DNA of 64,000 nt from Adiantum capillus-veneris (taxonomy: Eukaryota; Streptophyta; Polypodiopsida; Polypodiales; Pteridaceae), in NCBI GenBank assembly GCA_014529385.2, contig CM043958.1, positions 141,274,234 to 141,338,233 of the forward strand, written 5' to 3'. Below, in pieces: positions 34,251 through 47,286 of this stretch. The position numbers and the translations under genes are program-made. The stretch's first letter is position 1; each line of letters opens with the position of its first letter. A model generated the notes under the pieces. The model saw nothing but the letters and a program-made list of their open reading frames with translations. It was not told where the DNA came from and searched no databases.

Positions 34251-36220
34251 ATGAAAGAAAGTACAAACTTTGCCACTTTTGGGGCAAAGTGAAGGATCAA
34301 AAAGCTCTTTTGAAGGAGCCACGGCCAACTTCTTTTCACTTGGAATTGGCGGCTCGATTTGGAATTACGCCCGACAGGCTGAGGCCACAGGCGGAGGTAG
34401 TTCGACTGGCACCCGGACGGGATGTTGCCATTACACCGAGCATTGGCAAACTTCGTTTGCAATGTCAGGGGTGTTCATGACACGTGAGTGACGTTCTACT
34501 CGGAATCCCTTGGTACCACAAGAACTACGCCATGGTTGACTATCGGGCCGAGAAAGCGACTTTGACAAATGAAGGGCTCAGAGATTGCACTTGATGAATT
34601 TCAGTTTCTTTACTCATTCTTTTGGGAGAGAACTGAGCGATGGATAAAGGTCAAGTATGTTTTGACTTGAACAAAAGAACGCCAAGGTTTTTCTCCACAC
34701 TCATGCCGATTGCTTTTTTTTAGAGGGCCTGAAGATCATACCATTGATCTGATACCTGGAAGAACACCACAGAACCAACCACCTTACCCTATGAGTCCAG
34801 CACAGAATGAGAGATTATGAACCAAGTGAAAGACCTCTTGGAAAAGGGTCTTGTCCAGCCTAGTACTTCACCGTATTGCTCTCCAGTGTTGTTGGTTTTG
34901 AAGAAAGACGGATCTTGGAGAATGTGCATCGATTATAGAGCTCTCAACAAAATCACCATCAAGAATAGATTTCCGATTCCTAGGATCGATGATATACTCG
35001 ACAGGTTACAGGGATCCTCGTGCTTTAGCAGGATTGATTTGAAGAGTGGATATCATCATATCAGAATCGCACCGGGAGACGTCTACAAGACAGCTTTTCG
35101 GACGACTTTTGGGTTATTTGAGTTTTTGGTGATGCCTTTTGGCTTAACCAATGCTCCTGCAACATTTAACTGGATGATGGACAGGATTTTTCGAGAGTAC
35201 AAGCTATTTGTTGGCACTTTCTTTGACGATATCATTGTTTTCTCCAAGAAAGAGGCAAAACACAGAGATCATCTGCTTCAGGTCTTTCAGGCATTACGAG
35301 ATCACAAGTTAGTGATTAATGAAAAGAAAAGTGAATTTTTCCTACCAGAGATACACTTTGTGGGACACATTGTCTCAGCAGCGGGAGTGCAAATGGATTC
35401 GGCCAAGATAGAGACTATCTGTGATTGGCCCGATTTGAAGAATGTCCATGAAGTTAGAAGCTTCTTGAGACTGTGTTCATACTACACGCGGTTCATTCGA
35501 AAGTTTGCAGAGGTTGCTTCCCCTTTGCATATCTTGACACAAAAAGGAGTCGCTTTCTCGTGGGGACCCACAGAGGTGACTTCCTTTCAGACATTGAAAG
35601 AGAAATTGACTACAGGACCAGTTTTGATTTTGCCGGACTTGTAGAAGTCATTTGAATTATATTGTGATGCTTGTGGTCATAGTCTTGGTGCGGTCTTAAT
35701 GCAAGAAGGCCATGTCATTGCTTACGAGAGCCGATTGTTCTCAAGGTCGGAGATGACAGCACAGATTTATGAGAAAGAGCTTTTGGCCGTTATCCATGCT
35801 CTTACTCAATGGTGGCATTACCTCCTCATAGCGGATTTTACTGTCTTTACAAACCATCAGAGTTTACGCTACTTCTTGTCATAGAAGTAGCTTTCGGAAA
35901 AGCAGATGCGGTGGGCGAACATCTTGTCACAGTTTCACTTCCAGATTGTCCATGTGCAGGGACAGAAGAATGTGGTGGCAGATGCTTTGTCTCGGAAGCC
36001 GTTGGTTCTAGCTATTTTCGCGATACATCATAGGAGCTTCGAGGATATGGTCGACCAGTATGCCACAGATACAGATTTTGCAAACGTTTTCACACGGATA
36101 CGGGATGGGGAGACAGTAGCGGGATATTCCATTCGGGATGGCTACTTGATGAGAAAAACCATGTTGTGCGGTACACAGCCGTTGAGGGAAAAGGTTATGA
36201 CTGAATGCCACTGTCCACCT
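34251..36220 (+). pseudogene. G1 protease-RT-RNase H
   Basis: The protease region (about 34260-34700) is decayed; a DVLLGIPWYHKNYAMVDY segment is readable near 34487. RT is well preserved (34817-35644): [56 protein letters not shown]. The catalytic box reads FFDD (VGTFFDDIIVFS) where the family has Y/F-x-DD, so both aspartates remain. RNase H follows in the same frame after TAG 35642-35644, with CDACGHSLGAVLMQ and AQIYEKELLAVIHAL. Further TAGs at 35882 and 35888 come before QIVHVQGQKNVVADALSRK. A frameshift lies near 36200-36230. Confidence 0.92.
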
Positions 36221-37490
36221 TTACGGGTCACTGCGGCATTGCTATCACCATGAAAGGGGTAGAGAGATACTTCTTTTGGCCGAGACTCAAGAAGGATGTG
36301 GAAGAGTTTGTGCGCAGTTGCTTAGTATGCCAGAAGGTTAAGTTTGACAGGCATAAAGCACAGGGATTGTTACAGCCTTTACCCATACCCACCCGCCCCT
36401 GGGAAAGTATTGCAATGGATTTCATTTTTGATCTCCAAAGAACACAGAGTGGTCACGATGGTATCTGGGCTGTTATTGATAGATTTGGCAAACAGGCTCA
36501 TTTCATTCCAGTGAAGAAAACAGTCAAGCCGGATCACTTAGCGAGATTGTTTGTGGCCCAGATTTTCAGATTACATGGCATGCCCGAGACGATTGTCTCC
36601 GATAGAGACCCCAGATTTACGAGTTTGTTTTGGAAGGCAATTTGGGAGAACATTGGCACGCGGTTGTAGTTCTCGTCATTGTTCCACCCGCAAACTAACG
36701 GGCAATTTGAGATTGCCAATTCAGTGGTTCTAGATTTATTGAAGTCTTATATCTCAGATCAGAAGACTCGATGGGAAAAGTACCTACCTTTGGTGGAATT
36801 TGCCTACAATAACACGATACACTCTTCGACAGGGAAGGCGCTATTTGAGATTGTTGAAGGTGCTGCGAAGGTTCCCCCCTTCCTAAGCACGAAAGATAAG
36901 ATTTTTGAAGCGGATGAATATACGCGAGACTTAGATACGGCTTTTGCCAAGGTTCGCGAGACTTTGCAGAAGTCTCAAGAACGACAGAAAAGGCAACGGA
37001 TCGCCATCGTCGCGACTTGAAATTGAAGGAGGATGATTGGGTGCTCTTACGTTTTGAGAAGGCACGCCTGAGAAAGAAAAAGGGAAAGGAGAGGCTTTTT
37101 CCAAAGCTTAGTATGCGATACTACGGATCTTTCCAGATCATTGAAAAGATAAATGATGTCTCCTTTCGACTAAAACTGCCAGATACTTGGAGGATTCACA
37201 ATGCATTTCATGTGAGTCTCTTGAAACCTTTGAAAGGTGATGTGCTTGATGATGGGGAGCCTGATGAGCAACCCGAAGTGGAAGAAAACGACGAGATCCT
37301 TGTTCCTGAATAGATTTTGGCACATAAAGATACGAAGAATAAAGGTAAAGTCCGAAGGCAGCTCTTGGTTAAGTTCAAGAACTATCTTGGTTAAGAACTA
37401 TCCTGCATTGGATGCGAAGTGGATGGAGGAGGAGGACCTAGCAGATACTCAGATTGTGAAACTTTACCTCGATGCTTTTGGTTTAGCATA
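36205..37490 (+). pseudogene. G1 integrase-chromodomain
   Basis: Integrase core with AMDFIFDL, VSDRDPRFTS and HPQTNGQFEIANS (the D, D, E positions are present), broken by TAG at 36667 and a TGA near 37018. Next comes a basic C-terminal region (FEKARLRKKKGKERLFPKL, then RIHNAFHVSLLKP). A chromodomain-like end, LDAKWMEEEDLAD, is interrupted by a short local duplication of AACTATCTTGGTTAAG near 37370-37400. Confidence 0.92.
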
Positions 37491-37621
37491 GTCTACTCCA
37501 AATGGAACCCAGAATTCAACTTGGCGGAGATCTAGTGCAGTGGGATACACAAGAGGGAAGTCACTCCGCTCCTTTGTCAACAGATGCCTTGATTTAGATA
37601 CTAGAGTCACTGATGTCCTTT

Positions 37622-37815
37622 GAGCTTCAGGCATACTGCAAGCTGACAGTATTTTGTTGTATGACTTTATGAAATGGATTTCCTGATTATGATACTGATT
37701 TGTTCTTGACTTCTTTTAGAGCTTCAGGCATACTGCAAGCTGACAGTATTTTGTTGTATGACTTTATGAAATGGATTTCCTGATTATGATACTGATTTGT
37801 TCTTGACTTCTTTTA
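37622..37815 (+). repeat. 97-bp tandem duplication
   Basis: Two virtually identical copies of a 97-bp unit beginning GAGCTTCAGGCATACTGC and ending TTGACTTCTTTTA, between pol and the 3' LTR of G1. The identity implies a recent event. Confidence 0.95.
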
Positions 37816-38163
37816 AGTGCAGGAATTGATAGACGAAATGACTGCAACATTTTGGTCTGACTGATCTCGAATAGACATGGTTGCAATAGGGATTCGTCAA
37901 TCGAACATCGATGAGGTCCCGATTGGATCTAGATGCGATTGCTAGCTACATTGCCGATAACTCATGGTCTAAGATCCGAATGAATGTTGAATGTCTTGTG
38001 ATGTCGTGTGATGTGACTGTCGATTCGTACATGTGCTAGTCTGCTAGATGTATGTTCCTAGTACATAAGTGCTAACAGTCAGTGTCTCCTAAGACGGTTT
38101 ATGGCTTCTGTCTATTTTACAGGCGTAATCGAGGGCGATTACAATGCTTTCAAGAGGGGGGTA

Positions 38164-38861
<698 letters not shown>

Positions 38862-39298
38862 ATCCACACAAATTTCAGCATTCTGATTGCGTCCAAAAGC
38901 AGAATTCAGCAAAGAAGAACTTGTGTGGATACTCCCTACGCGAGTAGATAACAACAGAAGCATTTTCCACTTATGAAATCTCAGTACGAAGCAGGATTAA
39001 CCGTTCATGCCTACATGTATGAAAATTTCAGCCAATAGGCTTATAAATTTATGTGCTCTTATGTATCAGAGTAGTGTCTGGGACATGAGCAACGTATGCT
39101 GTTTTGGATTTATGCTCTTGTAATTGTTTAGTAATAATAAGAAATCTCCTTCAAGGGGGGGGACCAACCCATCTTCTCGTCCCTAGTGCTGTGTCAATTT
39201 TCTTACATTGTTCTCTCAACTTTGTATTGTGAATAGTTTTTATGAAAAATCGTAAATAAGATCTAAAACTGTAAGATCACGCTTCCGTTTCTGTGACA

Positions 39299-39959
39299 AC
39301 AATCTTCTAACACTTTGCACAATGCAATGCTAGAAATCCCCCCCCCCCCCCCCAATATAGGGGAGCATAAAAAAATGCTCTACCTACAGCCATAAAAAGC
39401 CCATGACTCAAAATCTGGGAATGGTTTCCGTGGCAAGCATTTGCAGGTTACCCCGTTCTTCTAGAAGCTGCACCTTAAATAGGAATGTCATGCGACTCTG
39501 GGCAAAAATATTCTTGAAAGCTTACGAAGTCCTTGGAGCATGCGGCTTGGTAGCCATAAAACTCCACCATCGCATAGCATTGTCTTTGAGAAACAGGCGG
39601 CTCAAGAGATATTTGATTCTTTAGTGTAGTTCCCCAGGGCAAAGATATTGCCAAAGTGCTATTGGAATTGTAAGGCTTTCTTTCTATCTTTAACTCCCTA
39701 AATTTCATCATAGGCCCACCATCCTTAAAGTTCTTGGGTTGTTGTGGTGCAAATCCAAGATGTGGATTTGCTTAAAGAAAGACACCGGAAGATAGACATC
39801 TTGAAACCTGTGGTTGTAGTCTTCCATGGTTTTCGTGGCAAGCATTTTCAGTTTAGCCCATTCTTTTAGAAGCTGCACTTCAAATAGGGATGTCATGTGA
39901 CTCCCGACAAAAATATCCTTGAAAGCTTGCCAAGTCCTTGGAGCATGCGGCTTGGTAGC
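39299..39959 (-). pseudogene. gypsy gag fragments, duplicated
   Basis: Two homologous gag pieces on the minus strand. The one at about 39827-39959 encodes TKPHAPRTWQAFKDIFVG and VQLLKEWAKLKMLATKTMED. The one at about 39418-39560 matches it base for base over most of its length. A third relative lies at 45240-45420. A 16-base C run at about 39340-39355 lies in the upstream part. The second copy abuts LTR H at 39960. Confidence 0.7.
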
Positions 39960-40431
39960 TGTCACAGATTTGGACACCCCAAGTCGGGAATCTGACACAA
40001 CACACGAGAGAATTACTTAAAATACTTCACAATCTTAAAATTTGAGTCGACATGGCCCGACGAAGTTCCGTGCCCGGAGGTATTGGCCCCAAAATGTGGC
40101 GCCCCTTTTGGTATTTCTTTTCATATTAATGCTTGAGCAAAGTACAACACCCGAGGGACCTTTGCTCTCAAACTTTGCGTCAAGATGCTCTCCAAAGTGA
40201 GGCCCCTAGGGTCTATTTATTCTTACAAGGGATGCCCCAAAAGCAATTAAACTCAAAAGCATCTGGTCCCAAAAATTGCCAAAAGAGCAGCTAGCGCAAT
40301 TGCTGGAAATCCGTACAACAGCCACATCAATAGTCAGCGCTTTTTGCGGAGAGGCCGTACGGCAACCACGTCAGTATATCAATGCACATCGCAGAATCTG
40401 TATTGTCTTGTGAGAATGCGTGTGCGGAAGC

Positions 40432-40482
<51 letters not shown>

Positions 40483-40596
40483 AGAGTAGACCACAAACCT
40501 AAGATATGGTGAGGAGGGGGCGATCAACCCCCCATGACTACCATGAGCAGAAGACCCAATACACAATAACCAGATAGTGTGGAAGTGGATACCCCC
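39960..40596 (-). repeat. gypsy LTR H (G-like family), partial
   Basis: On the minus strand it ends ...CCAAATCTGTGACA at 39960 and carries the GGGGCGCC/TTGGGGCCAAT core (plus strand GGCGCCCCTTTTGGTATTTC near 40097). A GA microsatellite (about 40436-40480) sits where G1 LTRs have theirs. Its start is not defined, and the last 100 bp up to 40596 are unassigned. Confidence 0.65.
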
Positions 40597-41192
40597 TGTA
40601 ACAGACTTGGACACTCCAAGTCGAGAATCTACCGCAGCACCACAAATAATCACTTCAAACAATTCACAATTCACAATTGATTTGACATTGGCCCGATGGA
40701 GTTCCGTGCCTAGAGATATTGGCCCCAAAGACTGGCGCCCCTTTCGGTATTTCTTTTTTTGTATTAATCTGTAACTGAAAGTACAAGCGAGTAGCCGAGA
40801 CTCACTCTCAGACTTTGCTTCTAGATACTCTGAGAAGTGAGAGCCCAAACTACCAATTTAAAGAGTTTACAAGGGATGCCAAAAGCAGAGCCCCAAAAGC
40901 TGAAATTAAAAGCTCTTCAGAAAATAAAGCAAAAGAGGTTTCTCTCTCTCAAGCTCTCTCTCTTGAGCCAAAATAAAGCAAGAGCTTCTCTCTCTAATTT
41001 GCGTAGAAAAGCAAAGCTGAATTGTGTAGCCAAAATCAGCTAGAAAAAAGCAAACTGCCGTACGTTGTTGCCACGTCAGCACTCCGCAATGAAATTTGGC
41101 CTGCTGTCTATACGGTGACTGCCACATCAGCATTTGCAACGAGCAAGAGAGAGTGTGTGTGTACTGGGCAGCCACGTCACAGAGTTGTGAAA
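40597..41192 (-). repeat. gypsy J 3' LTR
   Basis: On the minus strand it starts near 41192 with TTTCACAACTCTGTGACG, after a GAGGGGGTA purine tract, and ends GTCCAAGTCTGTTACA at 40597. It is related to G1 LTRs, with the same core near 40731, but has no long TG/AG repeat. Confidence 0.82.
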
Positions 41193-43381
41193 TACCCCCT
41201 CTTGCAAGCATTGTATTCGCCCTCCATTACACCTACAAAACAGACAGAAGCCATAAACTGTCTTAGCAGACACTGACTGTTAGTATCGACGCACTAGGAA
41301 CACACATCTAGCACATGTACCAATCGACAGTCACATCACACGACATCATAGGACATCACTAGACATCACATGACAAATCACATTCAACATTCATTCTGAT
41401 CTTAGACCATAATTTATCGGCAATGCAATTAGCAATCACATCTAGATCCACTCAAGACCTCATAGATGCCCGATTGACTAATCCCTATTACAACCATGTC
41501 TATTGAGATCATTCAGACCAAAATGCTGCAATCATTTCGTCTATCAGTTCCTGCACTTAAACAAGTCCAGAACAAATCAGTTTCATATTTTTCGGAATTC
41601 CATTTCATAAAGTCATACAGCAGAATACTGTCAGCTCTCAGTATCCCTGAAGCGCAAAGAGACATCAATGACTCTAGTATTCAAAAATTGAGGCATCTGT
41701 TGACAAAGGAGCGGAGTAACTCCCCTCTTGTGCAAACCCACTGCACCAGATCTCCGGCCAAGCTGAATTCGGGGTTTCATTTGGAGTAGACTATGCTAAA
41801 CCAAAAGCTTCAAGGTCCCGGCCAAGCTGAATTCGGGGTTCCATTTGGAGTAGACTATGCTAAACCAAAAGCTTCAAGGTAAAGGTTCACAATTGAGGAG
41901 TATCTGCTAGGTCCTCCTCCTCCATCCACTTCGCATCCAATGCAGGATAGTTCTTGAATTTAACCAAGAACCGCCTTCTCACTTTACCCTTATTCTTTAT
42001 GTCCTTGTGTGCCAATATCTGTTCAGGAACAAGGATCTCCTCGTTTTCTTCCACTTCGGGTTGCTCATCAGGCTCCCCATTTGCGGGTACATCACCTTTA
42101 AAAGGTTTCAAGAGACTCACATGAAATGCGTTGTGAATCCTCCAGGCGTCAGACAGTTTCAGTCGGAAGGAGACATCATTCATCTTTTCGGAGGTCTGGA
42201 AAGGTTCGTAGTATCGCATACTAAGCTTTGGAAAAAGCCTCTCCTTTCCCTTTTTCTTTCTTAGGCGTGCCTTCTCAAAACGTAAGAGCACAGAATCATT
42301 CTCCTTCAATTTCAAATCGCGATGGTGGCGATCTGCTACCTTTTTCTGCCTTTCCTAAGATTTCTGTAAAGCCTCGCGGACCTTGGCAAAAGCCGTATCC
42401 AAGTCGCGCGTGTACTCATCGGCTTCAAAAATCTTCTCTTTCGTGCTTAGGAAGGGTGGAACCTTCGCAGCACCTTCAATAATCTCAAATTGCGCGTTCC
42501 CCGTCGAAGAGTGTATCGTGTTATTGTAGGCAAATTCCACCAAAGGTAGATACTTTTCCCATTGAGTCTTCTGATCCGAGATGTAAGACTTCAATAAATC
42601 TAAAACCACTGAATTGGCAATCTCAGATTGCCCATCAATCTGCGGGTGGAAAGATGACGAGAAATGCAACCGCATGCAATGTTCTCCCAAATTGCCTTCC
42701 AAAACACACTCGTGAACCTGGGGTCCCAGTCAAAGACTATCGTCTCGGGCAGGCCATGTAATCTAAAGATCCGGGCCACAAACAGTCTTGCTAAGTGATC
42801 CGGCTTGACTATTTCTTCACTGGAATGAAATGAACCTGCTTGCTAAATCTGTCAATAACAATCCAGATACCATCGTGACCACTTTGTGTTCTCAGGAGAT
42901 CAAAAATGAAATCCATTGCAATACTTTTCCAGGGGCGGGTGGGTATGGGCAAAGGCTGTAACAATCCCTGTGCTTTATGCCTATCAAACTTGACCTTCTG
43001 GCATACCAAGCAACTGCGCACAAACTCATCCACATTCTTCTTGAGTCTCGGCCAAAAGAAGTATCTCTCTACCCCTTTCAAGGTGGTAGCAATGCCGCGG
43101 TGACCCATAAAAGGCGGACAGTGGCATTCGGTCATAACCTTATCCCTCAACGGTTGTGTAACACACAACATGGTTTTCCTCATCAAGTAGCCATCCCGAA
43201 TGGAATATCCCGCTATTGTTTCTCCATCCAGTATTCGTGTCAAAATGTCTGAAAATTTGTATCTGTGGCATACTGATCGACCATATCGTTGAAGCTCCTA
43301 TGATGTATCGCGGAAATAGCCAGAACCAACGGCTTCCGAGACAAAGCATCTGCCACCAAATTCTTCTGTCCCTGAACATGG
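41193..43381 (-). pseudogene. gypsy J integrase-chromodomain
   Basis: Reading the minus strand from 43381: a CCATG target duplication, QGQ-type linker, a pre-integrase segment (IAGYSIRDGYLMRKTMLC), zinc finger (GHRGIATTLKGVERYFFWP, CLVCQKVKFDRHKAQG), core (SIAMDFIFDLLRTQSGHDGI, then HPQIDGQSEIANS), a basic C-terminal region and the chromodomain-like YPALDAKWMEEEDLADT ending near 41890. Order and sequence match G1 closely. Frames break at about 43376, 42805, 42703 and 42354. The RT/RNase H that precedes it is at 25018-25422, separated by the inversion and element I. A roughly 65-bp tandem duplication follows at about 41756-41884. Confidence 0.9.
41756..41884. repeat. tandem duplication, about 65 bp
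   Basis: Two near-identical copies containing GGCCAAGCTGAATTCGGGGT and TAGACTATGCTAAACCAAAA. Confidence 0.9.
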
Positions 43382-44032
43382 TGTCACAAGATGGGCACCA
43401 CGTGCCAATAGAAAAGAACAGATTGAACAGACTTTTAACACTTCAATAACGACTGAACTGTAAGAGAGAGACGACACGCAACACAGTGGCAGAATTCCAC
43501 CTCAGAGAGTATTGGCCCCAAACCTTGGCGCCCCTTTCGGTATTTCTTTATATTGCATCAACACAGTACAAGCCGGTACTCCAGACTCTGCACCTTCTCC
43601 AGGAAGCATGCCAGAGAATGAGCCCTAGCCTCATATTTAAAGGCCCTTGGCCTAAAAAGCAATTACAGTGAAAAGCCTTCAAACTCAAAAGCATCTGGTC
43701 CAAAAGCAAAGCCAAAAAGCTGCCAACGGAAATCACGGAATTCCGTACAACTGCCTCGTCATCAGCCAACGCAAAACGCGGAAATCCGTACAGCCTGCCA
43801 CGTCATCATGCCAACGCAATTTTCAAAAATCTGTCATTTCATCAGTTTTTGCATGTGTGGGGCTCCTACTTTATTTAATTCCTTTGTCACTTGGGCCCCA
43901 TCGGACGGGGTCCCCATAAGTTGGTAGGACTTCTTCTTCTGTTACTTGTTCTTCTTAGGGTTTAGGCCCCTCGGCCGGCATCTGTAAGTTGGTTCCATTC
44001 TTTAGGCTTTGACACGTCAGCAGTTTGTTACA
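43382..44032 (-). repeat. element I, LTR2 (651 bp)
   Basis: On the minus strand it starts TGTAACAAACTGCTGACG at 44032, preceded by the purine tract AAAAAGGGAAGA, and ends ATCTTGTGACA at 43382, followed by CCATG, the duplication also found at 25418-25422. It carries the shared GGGGCGCC core near 43528. Confidence 0.92.
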
Positions 44033-45675
44033 TCTTCCCTTTTTGAAAGAGAGAAATCGTTTGCGATTACAGCATATCTGCAAAACAACTCAAGTTAGCT
44101 CAAAAATTCCTGAGGGTCATTCAGAGGGACAATCAATTTGCTCTTTTTATTAAGGAGTTAGCTTCTCCTTTCTGCTCTTTTGATCAAGGAGTTAGCTTCT
44201 CCTCTCGGCTGTTCTGATCAAGGAGTTAGCTTCTCCTTTCTCCAGATCAGAACTCTTGATATTTCGGCGTAGTAAAATTAGCCATCACACCCAGACCGTA
44301 CTGATCTTCCACGGGTGTCTTGATGCACTAAAATTACATACCCAGGCAATCTCATCCAATTAGGAATATTCAATGGTTGGCACATCACAATGCAACACAA
44401 ATGCTCACATATGCATGTTACAAGACATAGAAACATAAAGCCGTCTATGAACACTCCTCCGGCATAACCTAACAAGGTCCGGGCCGAGAGATATTCAACG
44501 ACTCTCTCATCACTCCTCCCGCATAACCTAAAAAGGTCCGGGCCGGGAGATATAGAGGTCTTTTACAACCAAACGCCCCCCAGACCGCAACCTGCGTCGT
44601 TTGGAGATGCTGAGAGTAACCACTGCTCAGACTTCTTAATACTCCTCTCGCATAACCATCGAGGTCCGGGCCGGGAGTCACAACAACAATACTCCCCCCG
44701 TAGATAACCACAAGGGTCCGGGCCATGAGTAAAAAAAAAAAAACACTTTTCAATCATTCAATACTCACGCAGCAAATAACCGCAAGGGTCCGGGCCATGA
44801 GTATGAACAAGCATTCTCAAACATAATTTCTCACTACTCCACCCGGGAGTAAAATCACCAATCATTGAAACCAGTATTAAAACCAGAGTCAAAACAATTC
44901 AAATCGGCACCAAGACAGGTTCAAAACAGATACCATCCATTTCAAACAAATTCCAAATAGGATCACCAAACAAGTTCTCAAACAGAAGAAACTTAAAAAG
45001 CAATCTCGACATCATTGGAGCTCAAAAAGTAGACTGACTTTCCATCCTAAAGCCTGCACCAAAAATTAGGGTTAGGTTCATTCCATAAGGTCGTAGCCGA
45101 GCACAGCATGGTCCATCAGCTCTTGGACAAACAATGTTCCTTTGAAGGCGATGGTAGTCCCAAAATAGCAATTGCACCGAACTTCCAAGTTTATCAACTC
45201 GAGAAGAGACATCTATTGAGAGATGTCGAGAAATTTCAAGATATAATTTGCTAGGGTTTCCATGCCAAGCATTTCAGCATAACCCACTCTGCCAAAAGTT
45301 GCACTCCGAAGGAAGATGTCAGAAACCATATAACTTCGGGCAAAAATTTTCTTGAAAGCTTGTCAAGTCCTTGGAGTATGCTGCTTGGTAGCTGTAGACA
45401 TCAACATCTGCATGGCACTGCTTCTAAGAAAAACAGTGACTTGAAACAAATCTTGATCCTTCTCTTGCAAGTGATCTTAATTGGCTTATGCCCTGTAAGA
45501 CATGAGCGGTGAAGATAGGAGCGCGCCCGATGCGCGATAAAGTAAGGGTGGGAGTCGCTAATAAGTCCGGGTTGGAGGGCGAAGATACCTTAAATAAATT
45601 TCCGATAGCTCTATCTGCTCTTTTGTGGGACCGGTATGATTTCAGAAAAGCACACGCCTGATGCTCTAATACCAC
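44033..45675 (-). mobile_element. element I internal region, non-autonomous gypsy derivative
   Basis: Bounded by a primer binding site variant, TGGTATTAGAGC (minus, from about 45674), and a purine tract at 44033. In 1.64 kb it has only a decayed gag piece (about 45240-45450, THTPRTWQAFKKIF-like) and no pol. The part near the 3' LTR holds the CCGGGCC repeat array at 44455-44815. Confidence 0.8.
44455..44815 (-). repeat. diverged repeat array with GGTCCGGGCC
   Basis: Five to six irregular units, each with ATAACC(TA/AT)..(A)AGGTCCGGGCC(G/A) followed by GGGAG or TGAGTA, on the plus strand at about 44463, 44521, 44652, 44703 and 44776. Spacing is uneven. On the minus strand each unit reads GGCCCGGACC...GGTTAT, a partly palindromic motif. 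Confidence 0.75.
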
Positions 45676-45688
45676 TGTCGCAAGACGG

Positions 45689-46344
45689 TGGTGCAACCAA
45701 AGTGTGTTGACCCTAGCAGAGGGCACAGGCAGTGATGTGTATGTTTACAGGTGCAGACATGGGTGATAAAGCAGATACGAAGGCCCATTACAAGCAAGAG
45801 ATCGAGTAAGTGCATGTTTTATGTGGTTATGAAGACCTAAGCGTAGAGATTTCATGCTTGAAGAGAAGGTTTTGACATGGGAAAAGGCTCTTAGGACATG
45901 CAATGCAACTTGGGTAGAGGAAGACATGTGGTCAGTGGAAGAAAGGAAAGGGTGTGAGAGACTTCACACCTCTGCATGAGGGAGACCGAAAAGTCTCATT
46001 CTGTAAATTTTTTGCAAAACTGGTTTTTTGAAAAAACGGGCTCATAGGGAGAAGGAAAAGGGTGTTTTGAGCATTTTTACGTCTCACGCACCTAGGCAAA
46101 TTCTGCACCGATTAGCACGTATTTAACTTTTCGTGCTCTGTTGTGTTAAGGAGGGCGACAGACAGAACAGAGAAGGAGAGAGCTTTGATGGTTGTATGCT
46201 CCACCATAACCCATCAATTGAAGAAGAAGCAAGCTCTAGTTGTGTTGCTTTTGGTGTTGTTCCCCCTCCCCTCTCTTCTCTTCCGCTCTGTTGCGCGGTG
46301 TTTCTGAGTGTGTAGGCAGGTGTGTGTCCCCGAGGGTGTGATGT

Positions 46345-46400
<56 letters not shown>

Positions 46401-46622
46401 GATTGTGTGCAAGGGAAACAAGAAATTGATGTGTTTATGGGTGTGAGATAGATTGTGGTCCGTGCGAGTGTGTGCGCATTGATTTGGGTGTACTTGCAAG
46501 TTCGTTTGAGAAAAGTGTGTCTGTGTGTAAGATTCTGTGTGAATAGGGGTGCAACGGAATCCCTGGGCTATAGAGAGGCAAACATTGTGTGCGCTGGGTG
46601 TGTTCCCTCTTCCCCCCTTCCA
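45689..46622. mobile_element. unclassified 0.93-kb insertion in element I LTR1
   Basis: The LTR I sequence is cut between CAAGACGG and GGCACCACG. The inserted DNA begins TGGTGCAACC and ends CCTTCCA (TG...CA), with ACGG on both sides, so it may be a solo LTR or a small LTR element with a 4-bp duplication. It contains a GA microsatellite (46350-46398). No coding domain is recognised. Confidence 0.55.
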
Positions 46623-47060
46623 ACGGGCACCACGTGCCAATAGAAAAGAACAGACTGAACAAACTTTTAACACTTCAATAACAACTGAACTATAAGAGAG
46701 AGACAACACGCGACATGGAGTGACGGAATTCCACCCCAGAGAGTATTGGCCCCAAACCTTGGCGCCCCTTACACAGTACAAGCCGATACTCTAGACTCTG
46801 CACCTTCTCCAGGAAGCACGCCAGAGACTGAAGCCTAGCCTCATATTTAAAGGCCCTTGCCTAAAAAGCAATTACAGTGAAAAGTCTTCAAACTCAAAAG
46901 CATCTGGTCCAAAAGCAAAGCCAAAAAGCTGCCAACGGAAATCACGGAATTCCGAACAACTGCCACGTCATCAGCCAGCGCAAAACATGGAAATCCGTAC
47001 AGCCTACCACGTCATCATGCCAGCGCAATTTTCGAAAATCTGCCACGCATCAGTTTTTGC
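46623..47060 (-). repeat. element I, LTR1, second part
   Basis: Matches 43387-43855 of LTR2. Together with 25423-25600 and 45688-45676 it makes one complete LTR once the inversion is undone. The breakpoint on the minus strand reads TTTTCCAG|CAAAAACTG. Confidence 0.87.
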
Positions 47061-47286
47061 TGGAAAATCCCCCTATGGATTCTAATAAATTCTTATGGGA
47101 ATGCTGATGATCATGTTGTGTGCAACCGGAGGATAAGCATCTAATCTAAGTGTCTGGTCATGCACGGTCTGCGAACACTCACAAAAGTGCCAGATCACTT
47201 CCTATTCTAGACTGACTTGACTGATTGAACCCTGGTCGTGCTGTAGCTTGTCCACGGACACATAGGGTTGGATGTGTCACGTGACA
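47061..47286 (-). repeat. element E, LTR1, first part
   Basis: On the minus strand it starts TGTCACGTGACACATCC at 47286 and follows LTR2 (28151-28375) closely up to TTTTCCAG. It is flanked on its outer side by TGCAT (minus) in the RT-RNase H frame of gypsy F. Confidence 0.9.
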
